The position numbers and the translations under genes were made by a program. Shown here piece by piece: positions 10,394 to 19,285 of a DNA stretch of 64,000 bases; positions within the stretch are counted from its first letter, which is position 1, and each line of letters begins with the position of its first letter. The stretch comes from an uncultured bacterium (GTDB taxonomy: Bacteria; Verrucomicrobiota; Lentisphaeria; Victivallales; UBA1829). The notes beneath the pieces are model-generated. The model was not told the origin of the DNA. It saw only the letters and a list, made by a program, of their open reading frames with translations, and did not search any database. Where the stretch lies: the NCBI GenBank assembly GCA_949292215.1, contig CASEYW010000188.1, forward strand, positions 1-64,000, read 5' to 3'.

Positions 10394-11649
10394 ACACTCC
10401 ACACGATCCCCTCTTCCGCGCCCTTCTGCGGGAACACCGGTCAAGAGTTCTGCTGCATCCCCTCGCCCTCATTCTCCTGGCGGCGACTCTTTCACTTGCG
10501 GTGCAGTGGCTCCTGCTTCCTCTCTTTCTCCCGGAAAACTCCGCAGGGCTCTTCCATACTCAGCTTATCACGGCATCTCTCTTTTCTGCCGTCGGAACCG
10601 TCATCGCTGTGCTGCTCCTTCTCCGGAACAGGAGATCCCCCGCCGTAACAGCAGCAGAACTGGATGCGGAATTCCATGCGAAAAACCGTCTCGAAGCCGC
10701 ATGGGAACTGCGAAACTCGGATCATATCCTGAAACAGGCTCTTCAGGAAGATGCCCGCAACGCCTACCGGGAAATCCGCTTCTCCCGCAGGCCACTCGAA
10801 GTGAACCTGATTCTTGCCGGACTCTGCGCGGTTCTGACCGGAAATCTCCTGCTGCTTGCCGAAAGCCGTTCCGATGCAATCGCCGCACAGGAGACAGGGT
10901 CCGGCGGACAGAAAACGAACTCCGTAAAACCCGAACAGGCGATCAAAAATACTCCGCAGAATCCACCACCCATCCCCCGGGCAACGGAGCACGCAACCCT
11001 GTCTCTCACCCTTCCCGAATCAGAACAGCGGGCAAAACCTCTTGATGAAATCGAATGGGAAGGAATCGGCAGCTCCTCCAGCGTATTCACGAAACTCGTT
11101 CTCACGGTCTCCGTCAACGGCAGACAGAAATGCGAACTCCAGCCGGACTCTCCGCCAAAACAACCGGGAAAAATCAAAATTGGCGGATTCCTCCCGCTGG
11201 AAGAACTTGATGTAAAACCGTTTGATCTTGTCAGCATCCATCTGACCGGCATCACCCGTATCCGGGGAAAAGATACGGAAGTTCTGAGTACTCCACAGTT
11301 TATTGAAGTCCGTCCCTTCCGGGAAGATACTCTGATTCTGAACGCGGATGCGGTTTCCGGCGAAACATTCGAACTGCTGAATCTCTTCCTCGCCATGCAG
11401 ATTGATCTGAACAAGGCCCTCTTCCGGATCCGGATTCTGCAAAGGCAGTCCGCCGGACAGCCGGAACACCTCAAAACGGCGATCCGCGATCTCGAACGGG
11501 AACAACAGAAACTTTCCGCCGATCTCGAACAGTACCTGAACTCGGAAGAAGCGCGCAGAATCCCGGCGGATACCGTCAATCATCTGGAAAAATCCCTTGA
11601 ATCCATGAAACAAAGCTGTCTGGAACTGAAACGGAGCCTCCGTCCATGA
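10390..11649 (+). CDS. Membrane protein of the MoxR/Bat operon (DUF4175-like)
   Basis: 419 residues from the ATG at 10390, chosen over an upstream in-frame ATG at 10315 because 10390 gives the ATGA overlap used throughout this operon. Three hydrophobic segments lie within the first 160 residues (LALILLAATLSLAV, then ITASLFSAVGTVIAVLLLL, then LILAGLCAVLTGNLLLL). A soluble region follows with beta-rich sequence at about 200-320 and a coiled coil at about 330-415. The layout resembles DUF4175-type proteins found in MoxR/VWA clusters, but I see no decisive motif. It is probably an inner-membrane component with a periplasmic coiled coil. Confidence 0.85.
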   Translation: MNTPHDPLFRALLREHRSRVLLHPLALILLAATLSLAVQWLLLPLFLPENSAGLFHTQLITASLFSAVGTVIAVLLLLRNRRSPAVTAAELDAEFHAKNRLEAAWELRNSDHILKQALQEDARNAYREIRFSRRPLEVNLILAGLCAVLTGNLLLLAESRSDAIAAQETGSGGQKTNSVKPEQAIKNTPQNPPPIPRATEHATLSLTLPESEQRAKPLDEIEWEGIGSSSSVFTKLVLTVSVNGRQKCELQPDSPPKQPGKIKIGGFLPLEELDVKPFDLVSIHLTGITRIRGKDTEVLSTPQFIEVRPFREDTLILNADAVSGETFELLNLFLAMQIDLNKALFRIRILQRQSAGQPEHLKTAIRDLEREQQKLSADLEQYLNSEEARRIPADTVNHLEKSLESMKQSCLELKRSLRP

Positions 11650-12986
11650 AATTGCAAAAATTCCTTCTGTTCCTTCTTCCCGTTCCTGCCCTGACCGCCG
11701 GAGCTGCTCTCGATAAGGCATCCACTGCTCAGCAAACCGCGATCACCGAACTTGTTCAATCCCTCAAAAGCACCAGAAAGGTCATTCTGACAGGAAAGCG
11801 CTCCGGCAGCACCCAGAAATCAGAACAGAACCGGACCGTTTTCCGGGACAGACAGAAATTCATCCTGCCGGAAATGCCGCGCGAACAGAATCCAGACAGG
11901 CAGCTTCAAGCACAAATCCGGGAACAGCAGCAACTCCTCGATCAGATGCGGGAAACACCTCAATCCGATACCGCCGCTCAGGAACAGATGGCAAATAAAC
12001 AGAAGGAAATTCAGGAAAAAACACAGAAAACCGCCAAAACGCCATCTCTTCCCTCCGGAACCGCCCAAGCCTTGAACCAGGCACAGGATGCCATGAGGGA
12101 AACCGGAAAAATGCTCCAATCCGGACAAACACTCATGGCGCAGACCGCTGCACAGAAAGCCCTCGCGAACTTGAAACAGGCAGAAAAAACAATCGCAGAC
12201 GATGCCGATCGCAGAATGCGCAGCTCCCTTTCAGACGCTCAGAGAAAACTCGAACATCTCTCTGCACAATCCTCCAGCCGGGGAACCCCCTCCCGGCAAA
12301 ACGCGGGTCCACTCCGCTCCCTGGCGAACAAACTCATCGACGACGCCCTCGCACAGCACAAAACCGGAAGCCAGTCCCATGCGGAAGATCTCGCCCGAAT
12401 CGCAAAACAAATTCATGATGCGGCATCCGTCCGTGAACAGAAACAAGCGTTGGACAACATTCTCTCCGAACTCCGGGAACTCCGTCTGAAAGGCAAAAAT
12501 GAACAGAAGCTCCTCGCGGAAAGTTCCGGAACACTTCAAAAACTCGCACAGGAACTCAAATACACGGCAAAACATCCGGAGAGGACCGAAGACGGAGAAA
12601 AACGCCGTCTCCGCAACGATCTTCTCACAGAACTTGAAACACTCGTCCTTGCCCTCGAACGACTGGAACAGAACCGCGGAAAAACACAGCTCTCCACCCG
12701 AACTGCCGCAAAAGCAAAACGGATCGCCTCCGCCTTTGCCGATCTTCCGGAACATGGAGCAGGCGCATCCATTCTGCCCCCTTCCGCATCCGCCCTGAAA
12801 CTGGCGGAGGAGATCGGAATCCTCTGCAACGAGGTCCGTCGAATCCTGAACCAGAACAGGACAACTCAAACTGTTTATCGCTTCAATCCGGATGACGTTC
12901 CCGAAAAATACAGAAAGGATACAGCAAACTATTTTGAACGGCTCTCCGAAGCCACATCCTCACAAAAGGAGACGACTCATGAATGA
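11646..12986 (+). CDS. Secreted coiled-coil protein of the MoxR/Bat operon
   Basis: 446 residues. A signal peptide (MKLQKFLLFLLPVPALTAGA) is followed by Gln/Lys/Glu/Ala-rich sequence with long heptad-like stretches at about 75-200 and 230-330, so an elongated periplasmic coiled coil is likely. There are no catalytic motifs. Similar coiled-coil partners accompany the membrane protein just upstream in Planctomycetes/Verrucomicrobia/Lentisphaerota MoxR clusters (recalled, not checked). The start overlaps the upstream stop by ATGA and the end overlaps the VWA gene by 8 bases. Confidence 0.85.
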   Translation: MKLQKFLLFLLPVPALTAGAALDKASTAQQTAITELVQSLKSTRKVILTGKRSGSTQKSEQNRTVFRDRQKFILPEMPREQNPDRQLQAQIREQQQLLDQMRETPQSDTAAQEQMANKQKEIQEKTQKTAKTPSLPSGTAQALNQAQDAMRETGKMLQSGQTLMAQTAAQKALANLKQAEKTIADDADRRMRSSLSDAQRKLEHLSAQSSSRGTPSRQNAGPLRSLANKLIDDALAQHKTGSQSHAEDLARIAKQIHDAASVREQKQALDNILSELRELRLKGKNEQKLLAESSGTLQKLAQELKYTAKHPERTEDGEKRRLRNDLLTELETLVLALERLEQNRGKTQLSTRTAAKAKRIASAFADLPEHGAGASILPPSASALKLAEEIGILCNEVRRILNQNRTTQTVYRFNPDDVPEKYRKDTANYFERLSEATSSQKETTHE

Positions 12987-15261
12987 CACCATCTCCCGAT
13001 TCGCATGGGACTTTCCCGGAGGCTTCACCGGACTCGTCATCACCGCTGCACTCGGCCTGATCCTGATCGTCCTATCGTACTCCTTCACCCGAACTGCCAT
13101 TTCCCCCTTCCGGCGGATGCTCTTCCTGCTGCTGCGGATTGCGGCATTCTCCGCACTGCTGTATTGTCTCTGTAATCCCCGCATCGAAATAAAACGAAAC
13201 GTCAGCGAAACACCGTCACGCAGAATTGCCGTCTTTGTCGATGAATCAGGAAGTATGCGGAAACGGAACTACTGGAACCGGAGCCGCCTTCAGGACGCCA
13301 TCCGCATTCTGGAGGAAAGCCGTCTCCGGAATTCACAAAACCTTGAGTTCCGTTTTTACCGTTTTGCCGATTCAGTCACCGAAACGGACGATCCGGCGAA
13401 ACAGCCACAGGAGCCTCCCGGCTCCCTGACCAGGCTCTTCCCGCTGATCGCGGAACAGACGCCCCGTCTCGAAGCCGAACATTTCGACGGAATCATCTAT
13501 CTGACCGACGGCATCGATACCTCCGGAACCGATGTCGACAAGGCTTTTTCCGCACTTGCAGGCTCTGCAATGAAACATATTTTCATTCCGATCACCACCG
13601 CCCAGACAGCACCGCCATCCTTCCGGCTGCGGAAAATCGAATCCCCGTCACTGGCGTTCGAGGGGACCGAAATCCCCTTTACGATTCTGGTCAAACAGAT
13701 CAATCCGCCCAAAAGTGCAGATCTCCGCCTGAATCTTTACCGGAATCAGGAAAAACAGCCGTTCCGCGAATTCCAGGTTCCGTCCGGCAACGGCATACGG
13801 ACCGTCAAACACCGCTTTGAAGTCAAGGGCAGCGGAACAGACACCTTCCGGGCGGAACTTCTCGTGAACGGAAAACACGTCGATGAAAAAACGTGGTTCC
13901 TGAAGAAGGAGATCCGGCGCGGCACGACAAACATTCTTGTCTACAACGGTGCGCTGGAGTACGGCAACCGCTTTCTGAAACACCTTTACCTCGACGATCC
14001 CGCAACAAAACTGGATATCGTGTTCGCAAAAGATGTCCTCGCGGCAAAAGAGGGTACTCGCAGAATCGACTTCTCCTCCCGGAAGGAACTCGCAACGTAC
14101 GATGTGATCGTTCTCTTCAACCTGAACCGACGCCAGATCACGGAACAGATGGAAACGAGTCTGCGCGAATATGTCAGATCGGGCGGCGGACTCTTTTTCA
14201 TCACCGGCAATCCGATGATTGCTGCGGAGTTTGCATCGTCACCGCTGGAAAAACTGCTTCCCGTACGGTTCTCCGGAACCGGCGACGGGGAAAAACGTTA
14301 CGACGTCCGCACGGCTGCAATCGTCCGGCTTATCACGTCCCGCAAACGGAACCCCACCAATTTCGACTCGGTCCTCCAGCGGAACAGCGAAATGAAATAC
14401 AAACCACACCCCCTTCAGGATTTTATCCTGACCAAAACCGGACGTGAAAGCCCCATCTTCCGACAGAAACAGAACAACGGCACCATTCGTCTGCTGGTTC
14501 CGCGCTTCGAAGACTTCGCTTACGTTGAAAGCGCAAAACCTGCCGCCAACATCCTTGCATATCATCTCGATGAAAAGAAAAAACAGCATATCCTGCTCGC
14601 CTATCAGAACTTTGGCAGGGGACGCAGCATGGTCCTCGCCACCGATCCCCTCTGGCGATGGAAACTGAAACTGCCATCATCCGACAACTCCTTCCAGATC
14701 TTCTGGAAAAATCTCTTCTCCTGGCTTGCCCTTGGACGAAACAATCAGGCTGCATGGCAGATTCCAAACCACATTCTCACAGCCGATACCGAAATCGAAC
14801 TGCGCCTATCAACGGGCGGACTCAATGCGGAAGCAGAAGAAATTGCCTGCCATCTGGAACGTTCCGGAACGAAACAGCGGATACCGCTCGTCAAAAAGAA
14901 TGGAACCATCTCTGCAATCTTCCGGACGGAACCGGGCATCCACACAATCCGCGCGGAATATCAGGAAAAAACAATCGCGGAGGCACTCTTCAACATCAAT
15001 GCGAAACCACCCCGGGAGGAAGAGCTCGCAGATATGACCCCTGCCCTCGAAGTCCTCGAACGGTTCGCCACTCTCCCGAACGTCGAACTGCATCCGATGG
15101 AAGAAGCACTGGTTCCCGACCGATATTTTCCCATCGGACATCTGGAATTTTCGGAAACAACCACCGTTCCCCTGTGGCACAAATTCACCCTTTTCGCGCT
15201 GATCGCCCTCTGCTTCGGACTGGAACTGATTCTGCGCCGGACCGCAGGAAAACTAGTCTGA
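12979..15261 (+). CDS. Large VWA / glutamine-amidotransferase-like membrane protein
   Basis: 760 residues from the ATG at 12979, preceded by AAAGGAG; an earlier in-frame start at 12892 would overlap the upstream gene by 95 bases and is unlikely. Two N-terminal membrane segments (about 15-35 and 45-65) are followed by a VWA domain with FVDESGSM, a good MIDAS motif. A beta-sandwich comes next, then a class I glutamine-amidotransferase-like region (DVIVLFNLNRRQ, then YVRSGGGLFFITGNP) with no visible nucleophile Cys. One C-terminal membrane segment (FTLFALIALCFGLELIL) ends the protein. This is the usual large VWA member of MoxR-DUF58-BatA clusters and is the last gene of the operon. Confidence 0.92.
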   Translation: MNDTISRFAWDFPGGFTGLVITAALGLILIVLSYSFTRTAISPFRRMLFLLLRIAAFSALLYCLCNPRIEIKRNVSETPSRRIAVFVDESGSMRKRNYWNRSRLQDAIRILEESRLRNSQNLEFRFYRFADSVTETDDPAKQPQEPPGSLTRLFPLIAEQTPRLEAEHFDGIIYLTDGIDTSGTDVDKAFSALAGSAMKHIFIPITTAQTAPPSFRLRKIESPSLAFEGTEIPFTILVKQINPPKSADLRLNLYRNQEKQPFREFQVPSGNGIRTVKHRFEVKGSGTDTFRAELLVNGKHVDEKTWFLKKEIRRGTTNILVYNGALEYGNRFLKHLYLDDPATKLDIVFAKDVLAAKEGTRRIDFSSRKELATYDVIVLFNLNRRQITEQMETSLREYVRSGGGLFFITGNPMIAAEFASSPLEKLLPVRFSGTGDGEKRYDVRTAAIVRLITSRKRNPTNFDSVLQRNSEMKYKPHPLQDFILTKTGRESPIFRQKQNNGTIRLLVPRFEDFAYVESAKPAANILAYHLDEKKKQHILLAYQNFGRGRSMVLATDPLWRWKLKLPSSDNSFQIFWKNLFSWLALGRNNQAAWQIPNHILTADTEIELRLSTGGLNAEAEEIACHLERSGTKQRIPLVKKNGTISAIFRTEPGIHTIRAEYQEKTIAEALFNINAKPPREEELADMTPALEVLERFATLPNVELHPMEEALVPDRYFPIGHLEFSETTTVPLWHKFTLFALIALCFGLELILRRTAGKLV

Positions 15262-15268
15262 CATACCT

Positions 15269-15997
15269 TCAGTTGAACATGGAATAAATATAGATGTTAG
15301 CAGCCATCCGCAGTGCAAATTCACGCTGCTTCCGGCTGAAATGGAAACCGACCCAGCCACAATGCAGATCGCTGGAATTCAGGAGCGCAACGAGCCGTCC
15401 CCTGTACCACGCGCCCCACAATCCGTTGTTGACCCCCTGAAGATGCTCCCAGCGAGGAATCCGGTAATAACAGGAGAAGACCGGATGCACACTCACAGGA
15501 AGACGCTTCAATTCAATCCCCGGCAGAATCTCCCGCAATACCGCAATCACGCTGTCAAAAAACAGGTCCTCCTTGACCTGAAACAGAGCGACACAATCAT
15601 CCACAAACAGAAAACCGCCTCGCAGAAGATACTCTTTGAGATTTGCCTTCTGCTTCGCATTCAGGTCCATCGCACCCTTTCCACTGACAAAAATCAACGG
15701 GAAATCGGTCATCTGGTCAAGACGGTCGATATCGGCGATGTTCCATTCCAGCTTCATGTTCATCGTCGTATTTTTCCGAAGCCAGTCGACAATGATCACA
15801 TCTCCGGAAGGATGGTAAAACCAGCCGAGAGTGCTTTTGCGATATCCCGTCGTCGGGAACTTCAGACGAGCCCACGAGATCCGGCTCCCCCGGATATTCT
15901 CAAACGCTGCACCATCTTTTCCACTGCATGGAATTCCACAAAACAGTCCGGAAAGGAGCAGCAGAAAAACAACGTCGGCTTTTATCCGGTTTATCAT
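15269..15997 (-). CDS. DUF4159 domain protein, exported
   Basis: 242 residues from the ATG at 15997, which has an excellent Shine-Dalgarno (AAAGGAGG, 4 bases upstream); an upstream TTG extension to 16066 lacks support. There is a signal peptide (IKADVVFLLLLSGLFCGI). The DUF4159 domain covers most of the rest: DYRK-like YRKSTLGWFYHPSG, FPLIFVSGKGAMDL, and LLRGGFLFVDDC, which resembles an amidotransferase/ThuA-like fold. DUF4159 genes normally sit inside MoxR-VWA clusters; here the gene faces the operon tail to tail, 7 bases from the VWA gene. It is probably cotranscribed with the monooxygenase-like gene on its 5' side. Confidence 0.88.
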   Translation of the reverse strand: MINRIKADVVFLLLLSGLFCGIPCSGKDGAAFENIRGSRISWARLKFPTTGYRKSTLGWFYHPSGDVIIVDWLRKNTTMNMKLEWNIADIDRLDQMTDFPLIFVSGKGAMDLNAKQKANLKEYLLRGGFLFVDDCVALFQVKEDLFFDSVIAVLREILPGIELKRLPVSVHPVFSCYYRIPRWEHLQGVNNGLWGAWYRGRLVALLNSSDLHCGWVGFHFSRKQREFALRMAANIYIYSMFN

Positions 15998-16066
15998 TCG
16001 GCCTCCTTTGTTTACCTGGACCGTCCTGTTCCCGAAGAATCCGCGGGAAATCGCAACGACAACCAA

Positions 16067-16348
16067 TCAGAGCATCAGCTTATGCAAAGCCATCGGTCCG
16101 GCGACAAGGGATTCGGTCTCCGCGCCGAATTTCTTGAAATGAGGAGTTGCCATGTGAGCCTCCAGCGCGGCATCGCTTTCCCATTTTTCCAGAAAGATGA
16201 ATACATTCGGATTCAGTGCATCCTGCCGACAGTCATAACTGATGTTGCCCCGGTCAGCCCTGGAAGCGGCAACAAGCGGCGCAATCAGAGGTTTGAAGGT
16301 TTCGGCGGCTCCGTCTTTCAACGTAACAATCGCAATGATCTGAAACAT
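16067..16348 (-). CDS. Antibiotic biosynthesis monooxygenase (ABM) / YgiN-like small protein
   Basis: 93 residues, the usual length of single-domain ABM proteins, which are ferredoxin-like dimers. Supporting stretches are MFQIIAIVTLKDG, SRADRGNISYDC, FIFLEKWESDAALEAHM and TPHFKKF, matching the YgiN/quinol monooxygenase pattern. Many such proteins have no known substrate; a quinone-related or detoxifying role is possible. It has its own promoter at 16387-16415 and is followed after 69 bases by the DUF4159 gene, so the two may share a transcript. Confidence 0.9.
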   Translation of the reverse strand: MFQIIAIVTLKDGAAETFKPLIAPLVAASRADRGNISYDCRQDALNPNVFIFLEKWESDAALEAHMATPHFKKFGAETESLVAGPMALHKLML

Positions 16349-16386
16349 GTTTTTTTCCTTTGCTGTTTGAATGTTTCTTTTCCGGT

Positions 16387-16415
16387 TATTATATCGCGGC
16401 GCGATTGAAAAATCA
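16387..16415 (-). promoter_or_regulatory. Sigma70-type promoter for the ABM gene
   Basis: On the minus strand TTGATT (16415-16410) and a perfect TATAAT (16392-16387) are separated by 17 bases. The -10 lies 38 bases upstream of the ABM start at 16348. No other minus-strand gene lies between, so this is the likely start of the ABM-DUF4159 transcript. Confidence 0.6.
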
Positions 16416-16697
16416 ATCCGGCGTACGGAAAAAAGCTGGAAAAAGAATCTCGGAATTCGACACCAGGTCAGTTATCCAGTCTTCAGCGGCAACCGCAGAT
16501 CGGTTCTTTCACAGAAACTCTTGCACATGCAATAAAAGTCTTTCAATTCTTCCAGAGAATCATGACCGTTAGAAAAATACAGATGGAACGACTAACCTGA
16601 TTCTTGAAAAATATCATTATCGTTTTATTTTATTCTAAAATATACAGGACAGACTTGAGCTTGAAAAACAGATCAATCTTTTCAGTTCAAAACGGAG
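16416..16697. other. Intergenic stretch with one possible coding remnant
   Basis: No complete gene is visible between the ABM promoter and the membrane-protein gene. GC content drops steadily toward 16.7 kb. On the minus strand, 16591-16472 is a 39-codon open stretch closed by a stop at both ends, reading like a protein C-terminus (HLYFSNGHDSLEELKDFY, later RTDLRLPLKTG and stop) but lacking a plausible start. It may be the decayed tail of a lost gene. The AT-rich part (16610-16690) may hold the promoter of the next gene; I see no clear hexamers. Confidence 0.35.
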
Positions 16698-16706
16698 ATG
16701 CCGTTT

Positions 16707-17663
16707 ATGATTGACTCAATATGTTGTATTGTTCATGAAAATATTTATCTTTCTATTCTTTGTGTCTCATTTCTCTATATCAGCTTCATTGTTGCCTCCT
16801 TATGTTCATTTTTCAAAACCTTGTCATGGCTAGATCTTGCATCTTATATAATTTTATTTATTATGCTGAGTCTTTTAGGCGGCCGGTTACTGCTGCTCAA
16901 TACAGGACTTTCAAAAGATGTATATAATGAGGTACAGAGCTATGCAGAAGTACTCCTTTCCGAAAAGCCTGATTTACTCATGATATTTCCTTTTATTCAA
17001 AAGATTGAAAATCCTGAAAATGTTTTAAATAAGCTCTCCGCAAAAAACATTCCTGTAAACATATACTGCAATAAAAGAGTCACAGAGCTTCAATGCGCAC
17101 AGGTTGAAAAATTCATCATGGATAAAATCAGTGGAATGGGGGGAAAGCCGTATGCTGATCTACAGCTTTCCATATTTGTTCCGACTCAACTTGCTGGAAG
17201 CCAGAGAATTTTTTCAAAAACAATTTCTATCAATGCTCAAAAAAACGTTTGGGATATTTGCCGATGGGTTAAAAAGGCATTTCCTCTTCATCAATGGCTT
17301 GGCAAAACAGCATTGATAATGCTATTCTATTTGCAATGTATCAATATGATCTATTCCATCCAACCGAAGAACTCAAATCGTGAGCCTCGGATTCTTTTCC
17401 TTTTTTTATTTTCTGCAATCATATTCATATTTTTTGGCTTTTTTTATTTTTTAAATAATTTTCATCATGAAATTTTCTATTGTCATATGCTGATCTTTTT
17501 GATTATTCCGTATGCTCTTCTGAACCTGGGCTATTGGAATATTCGATATTTTTTCCAGTCAAAACTATCCCCGCAGGCGATAGCCATACTTACGCAATTC
17601 TTTTCTCTTTATTCCATACTTTTAGGGTTATTCCTTCTGGTTGTCGATTATCATTTGGATTAA
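16707..17663 (+). CDS. AT-rich multi-pass membrane protein, unknown function
   Basis: 318 residues from the ATG at 16707, which has GGAG nine bases upstream; the ATG at 16698 directly abuts that GGAG and is less likely. Two membrane segments lie near the N-terminus, then a soluble loop of about 110 residues (around SYAEVLLSEKPDLLMIFPF to AQKNVWDICRW), then about four more membrane segments, ending in LLGLFLLVVDYHLD. I recognise no family. The gene is far more AT-rich than everything around it and uses NNA/NNT codons (Phe TTT, Ile ATT/ATA), which suggests acquisition from another source or relaxed selection. It is convergent with the AraC gene, 22 bases apart. Confidence 0.75.
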   Translation: MIDSICCIVHENIYLSILCVSFLYISFIVASLCSFFKTLSWLDLASYIILFIMLSLLGGRLLLLNTGLSKDVYNEVQSYAEVLLSEKPDLLMIFPFIQKIENPENVLNKLSAKNIPVNIYCNKRVTELQCAQVEKFIMDKISGMGGKPYADLQLSIFVPTQLAGSQRIFSKTISINAQKNVWDICRWVKKAFPLHQWLGKTALIMLFYLQCINMIYSIQPKNSNREPRILFLFLFSAIIFIFFGFFYFLNNFHHEIFYCHMLIFLIIPYALLNLGYWNIRYFFQSKLSPQAIAILTQFFSLYSILLGLFLLVVDYHLD

Positions 17664-17685
17664 CGTCTTCGACGTCTGTGATGGC

Positions 17686-18552
17686 TCAAGATCTGCCCGT
17701 CCGGAATTTTCCAGGCGAGGTTCCTTTCATGATACGGAACTGGCGATTGAAACAGGAAAGCGTGGGAAATCCGCATCGGAACGCGATCTCTGCAATTGTC
17801 AGATCGGTCCGGAGCAGCATGGAGGCCGCCATCGTAATCCGGAGATTGTTCAGGTATGTCTGCGGCGAGGAACCGGTCGCCTTGGCAAAGACCCGCCGGA
17901 ATTGATTGGAACTCAACGAACAGGCGGAGGCGAGACGTTCAATGGAAATGTCCTCTCCGTAGCGCGACAGCATCTCATTCAAAGCAAAATGGATGCGCTG
18001 GATGGCTGCGGATTCCGTTCCCTGTCCGCACGAACAGCATCCGCGGTGCATCTCAATGGAAAAGAGGGTCAGCAGCGCGGTCATTTTCTGCTTCTGAAAG
18101 GGAACTCCTCCGCCAAGAGCGCATGAAAACATTTCACGAATGAGAGAACAAATCACAGACCGTTCCCCGGAAAAACAATTCCGGAAATCCGGACCTTTGA
18201 AACGAGCAAGATCCGCCAGAGCAGGTTCCCGGTCAAGCAGCCGTGTCTCATCCAGATAGAGCCAGCGCCAGCGGCTGACCGTATTCTGAAGACTCGTCGC
18301 CAGATGCGGTTCCCCGGTGGCAATGAACATGCAGTCGCCACGCTGGAACGGGAGGATCTTCGGACCGACCAGAAACACACCCGCCCCCTCCAGGCAGATA
18401 CCGAACTCGCAATACTCATGCGTATGAAGAAACGTAATCTCCCGCGACTGCTGAAGATACGGTACCGTGGAAACCGCATACCATCCATTGTCGAGAGTCA
18501 CCGGACTGTAACAGAGAGGCAGCTGCGTTTTTTTCTGATTTGGCTCCGGCAT
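17686..18552 (-). CDS. AraC-family transcriptional regulator
   Basis: 288 residues from the ATG at 18552; the in-frame ATG at 18564 sits directly on the AAGGAG and leaves no spacing. The N-terminal half is cupin-like (HTHEYCEFGICLEGAG, FQRGDCMFIATGEPH), as in sugar-sensing AraC proteins. The C-terminal 100 residues are the double helix-turn-helix (SIERLASACSLSSNQFRRVF and IAEIAFRCGFPTLSCFNRQF). It is transcribed divergently from the ECF sigma operon, across a 156-base shared region, so it could control itself or that operon. The ligand is unknown. Confidence 0.93.
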   Translation of the reverse strand: MPEPNQKKTQLPLCYSPVTLDNGWYAVSTVPYLQQSREITFLHTHEYCEFGICLEGAGVFLVGPKILPFQRGDCMFIATGEPHLATSLQNTVSRWRWLYLDETRLLDREPALADLARFKGPDFRNCFSGERSVICSLIREMFSCALGGGVPFQKQKMTALLTLFSIEMHRGCCSCGQGTESAAIQRIHFALNEMLSRYGEDISIERLASACSLSSNQFRRVFAKATGSSPQTYLNNLRITMAASMLLRTDLTIAEIAFRCGFPTLSCFNRQFRIMKGTSPGKFRTGRS

Positions 18553-18617
18553 TCTTCGGATCATCTCCTTTTTCCGTGTATTATAGATGAAAAAAGAGAA
18601 AACGGCAAGCTGAAGAT

Positions 18618-18645
18618 TTGCACTTTTTCCGGGAAATTTTATATT
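18618..18645 (+). promoter_or_regulatory. Putative promoter of the ECF sigma operon
   Basis: TTGCAC (18618-18623) and TATATT (18640-18645) are separated by 16 bases, about 63 bases before the preferred sigma-factor start. The spacing and hexamers fit a housekeeping sigma70 promoter; an ECF-type autoregulatory promoter was not apparent. Confidence 0.4.
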
Positions 18646-18708
18646 ACCGGAAAAAACAACACAATAAAACCGCATGGAAAACGTTCTATGGCTAAAGGGG
18701 AAGAGAGA

Positions 18709-19266
18709 ATGGATACGATGGAAGATGACGGAGTGCTGATTCAAGCGTATCTGGCTGGAGACGTCAGTTCCTTTGACACTCTTTACGCCAGATACAAACG
18801 TCCGCTCTATGCGTACCTGAACCGGATGACCGGGGACCATGCGCTTGCAGACGATCTCTTCCAACAAACCTGGCTTCGAGTCATCAGGAAGTTGGAAAAG
18901 TACGAAAGCAAACAGAAGTTTTTCGCGTGGCTCACAATGATCGCCCACAATTTGGCGATCGACCACTTCCGGAAGGAAAAAACGTCGGCGGAACTGCCTC
19001 TGGACGATGACAACATCGCGGTCAGCGAACCCGTATCCCATACGGAACCGTGGATGAAAATGCACAACAGGGAACTGGAAAAAGCATTGAAAACGGCAAC
19101 AGAGGAACTGGCACCGGAACTGAAGGAGGTTTTCCTCCTCCGGCAACAGGGAATCTCCTTCAAGGAGATCGCGGAAGTGCAGAACTGCTCGATCAATACC
19201 GTGCTCGGCAGAATGCAGTACGCTATCCGGAATTTGAGAAAACAACTGAATGAATGGGTCTCTTAA
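18709..19266 (+). CDS. ECF sigma factor (sigma-70 family)
   Basis: 185 residues from the ATG at 18709, eight bases after AAAGGGG; in-frame ATGs at 18688 and 18718 are alternatives. Region 2 is clear (LYARYKRPLYAYLNRMTGD, DDLFQQTWLRVIRKL, FFAWLTMIAHNLAIDHFRK) and region 4 has the helix-turn-helix (LKEVFLLRQQGISFKEIAEV, NTVLGRMQYAIRNLRKQL). Region 3 is absent, as in ECF factors. The next gene is a zinc-finger anti-sigma factor, so activity is probably held at the membrane until a signal arrives. The target regulon cannot be read from this window. Confidence 0.95.
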   Translation: MDTMEDDGVLIQAYLAGDVSSFDTLYARYKRPLYAYLNRMTGDHALADDLFQQTWLRVIRKLEKYESKQKFFAWLTMIAHNLAIDHFRKEKTSAELPLDDDNIAVSEPVSHTEPWMKMHNRELEKALKTATEELAPELKEVFLLRQQGISFKEIAEVQNCSINTVLGRMQYAIRNLRKQLNEWVS

Positions 19267-19285
19267 CCAGGAAAGGCGGCGGAAA

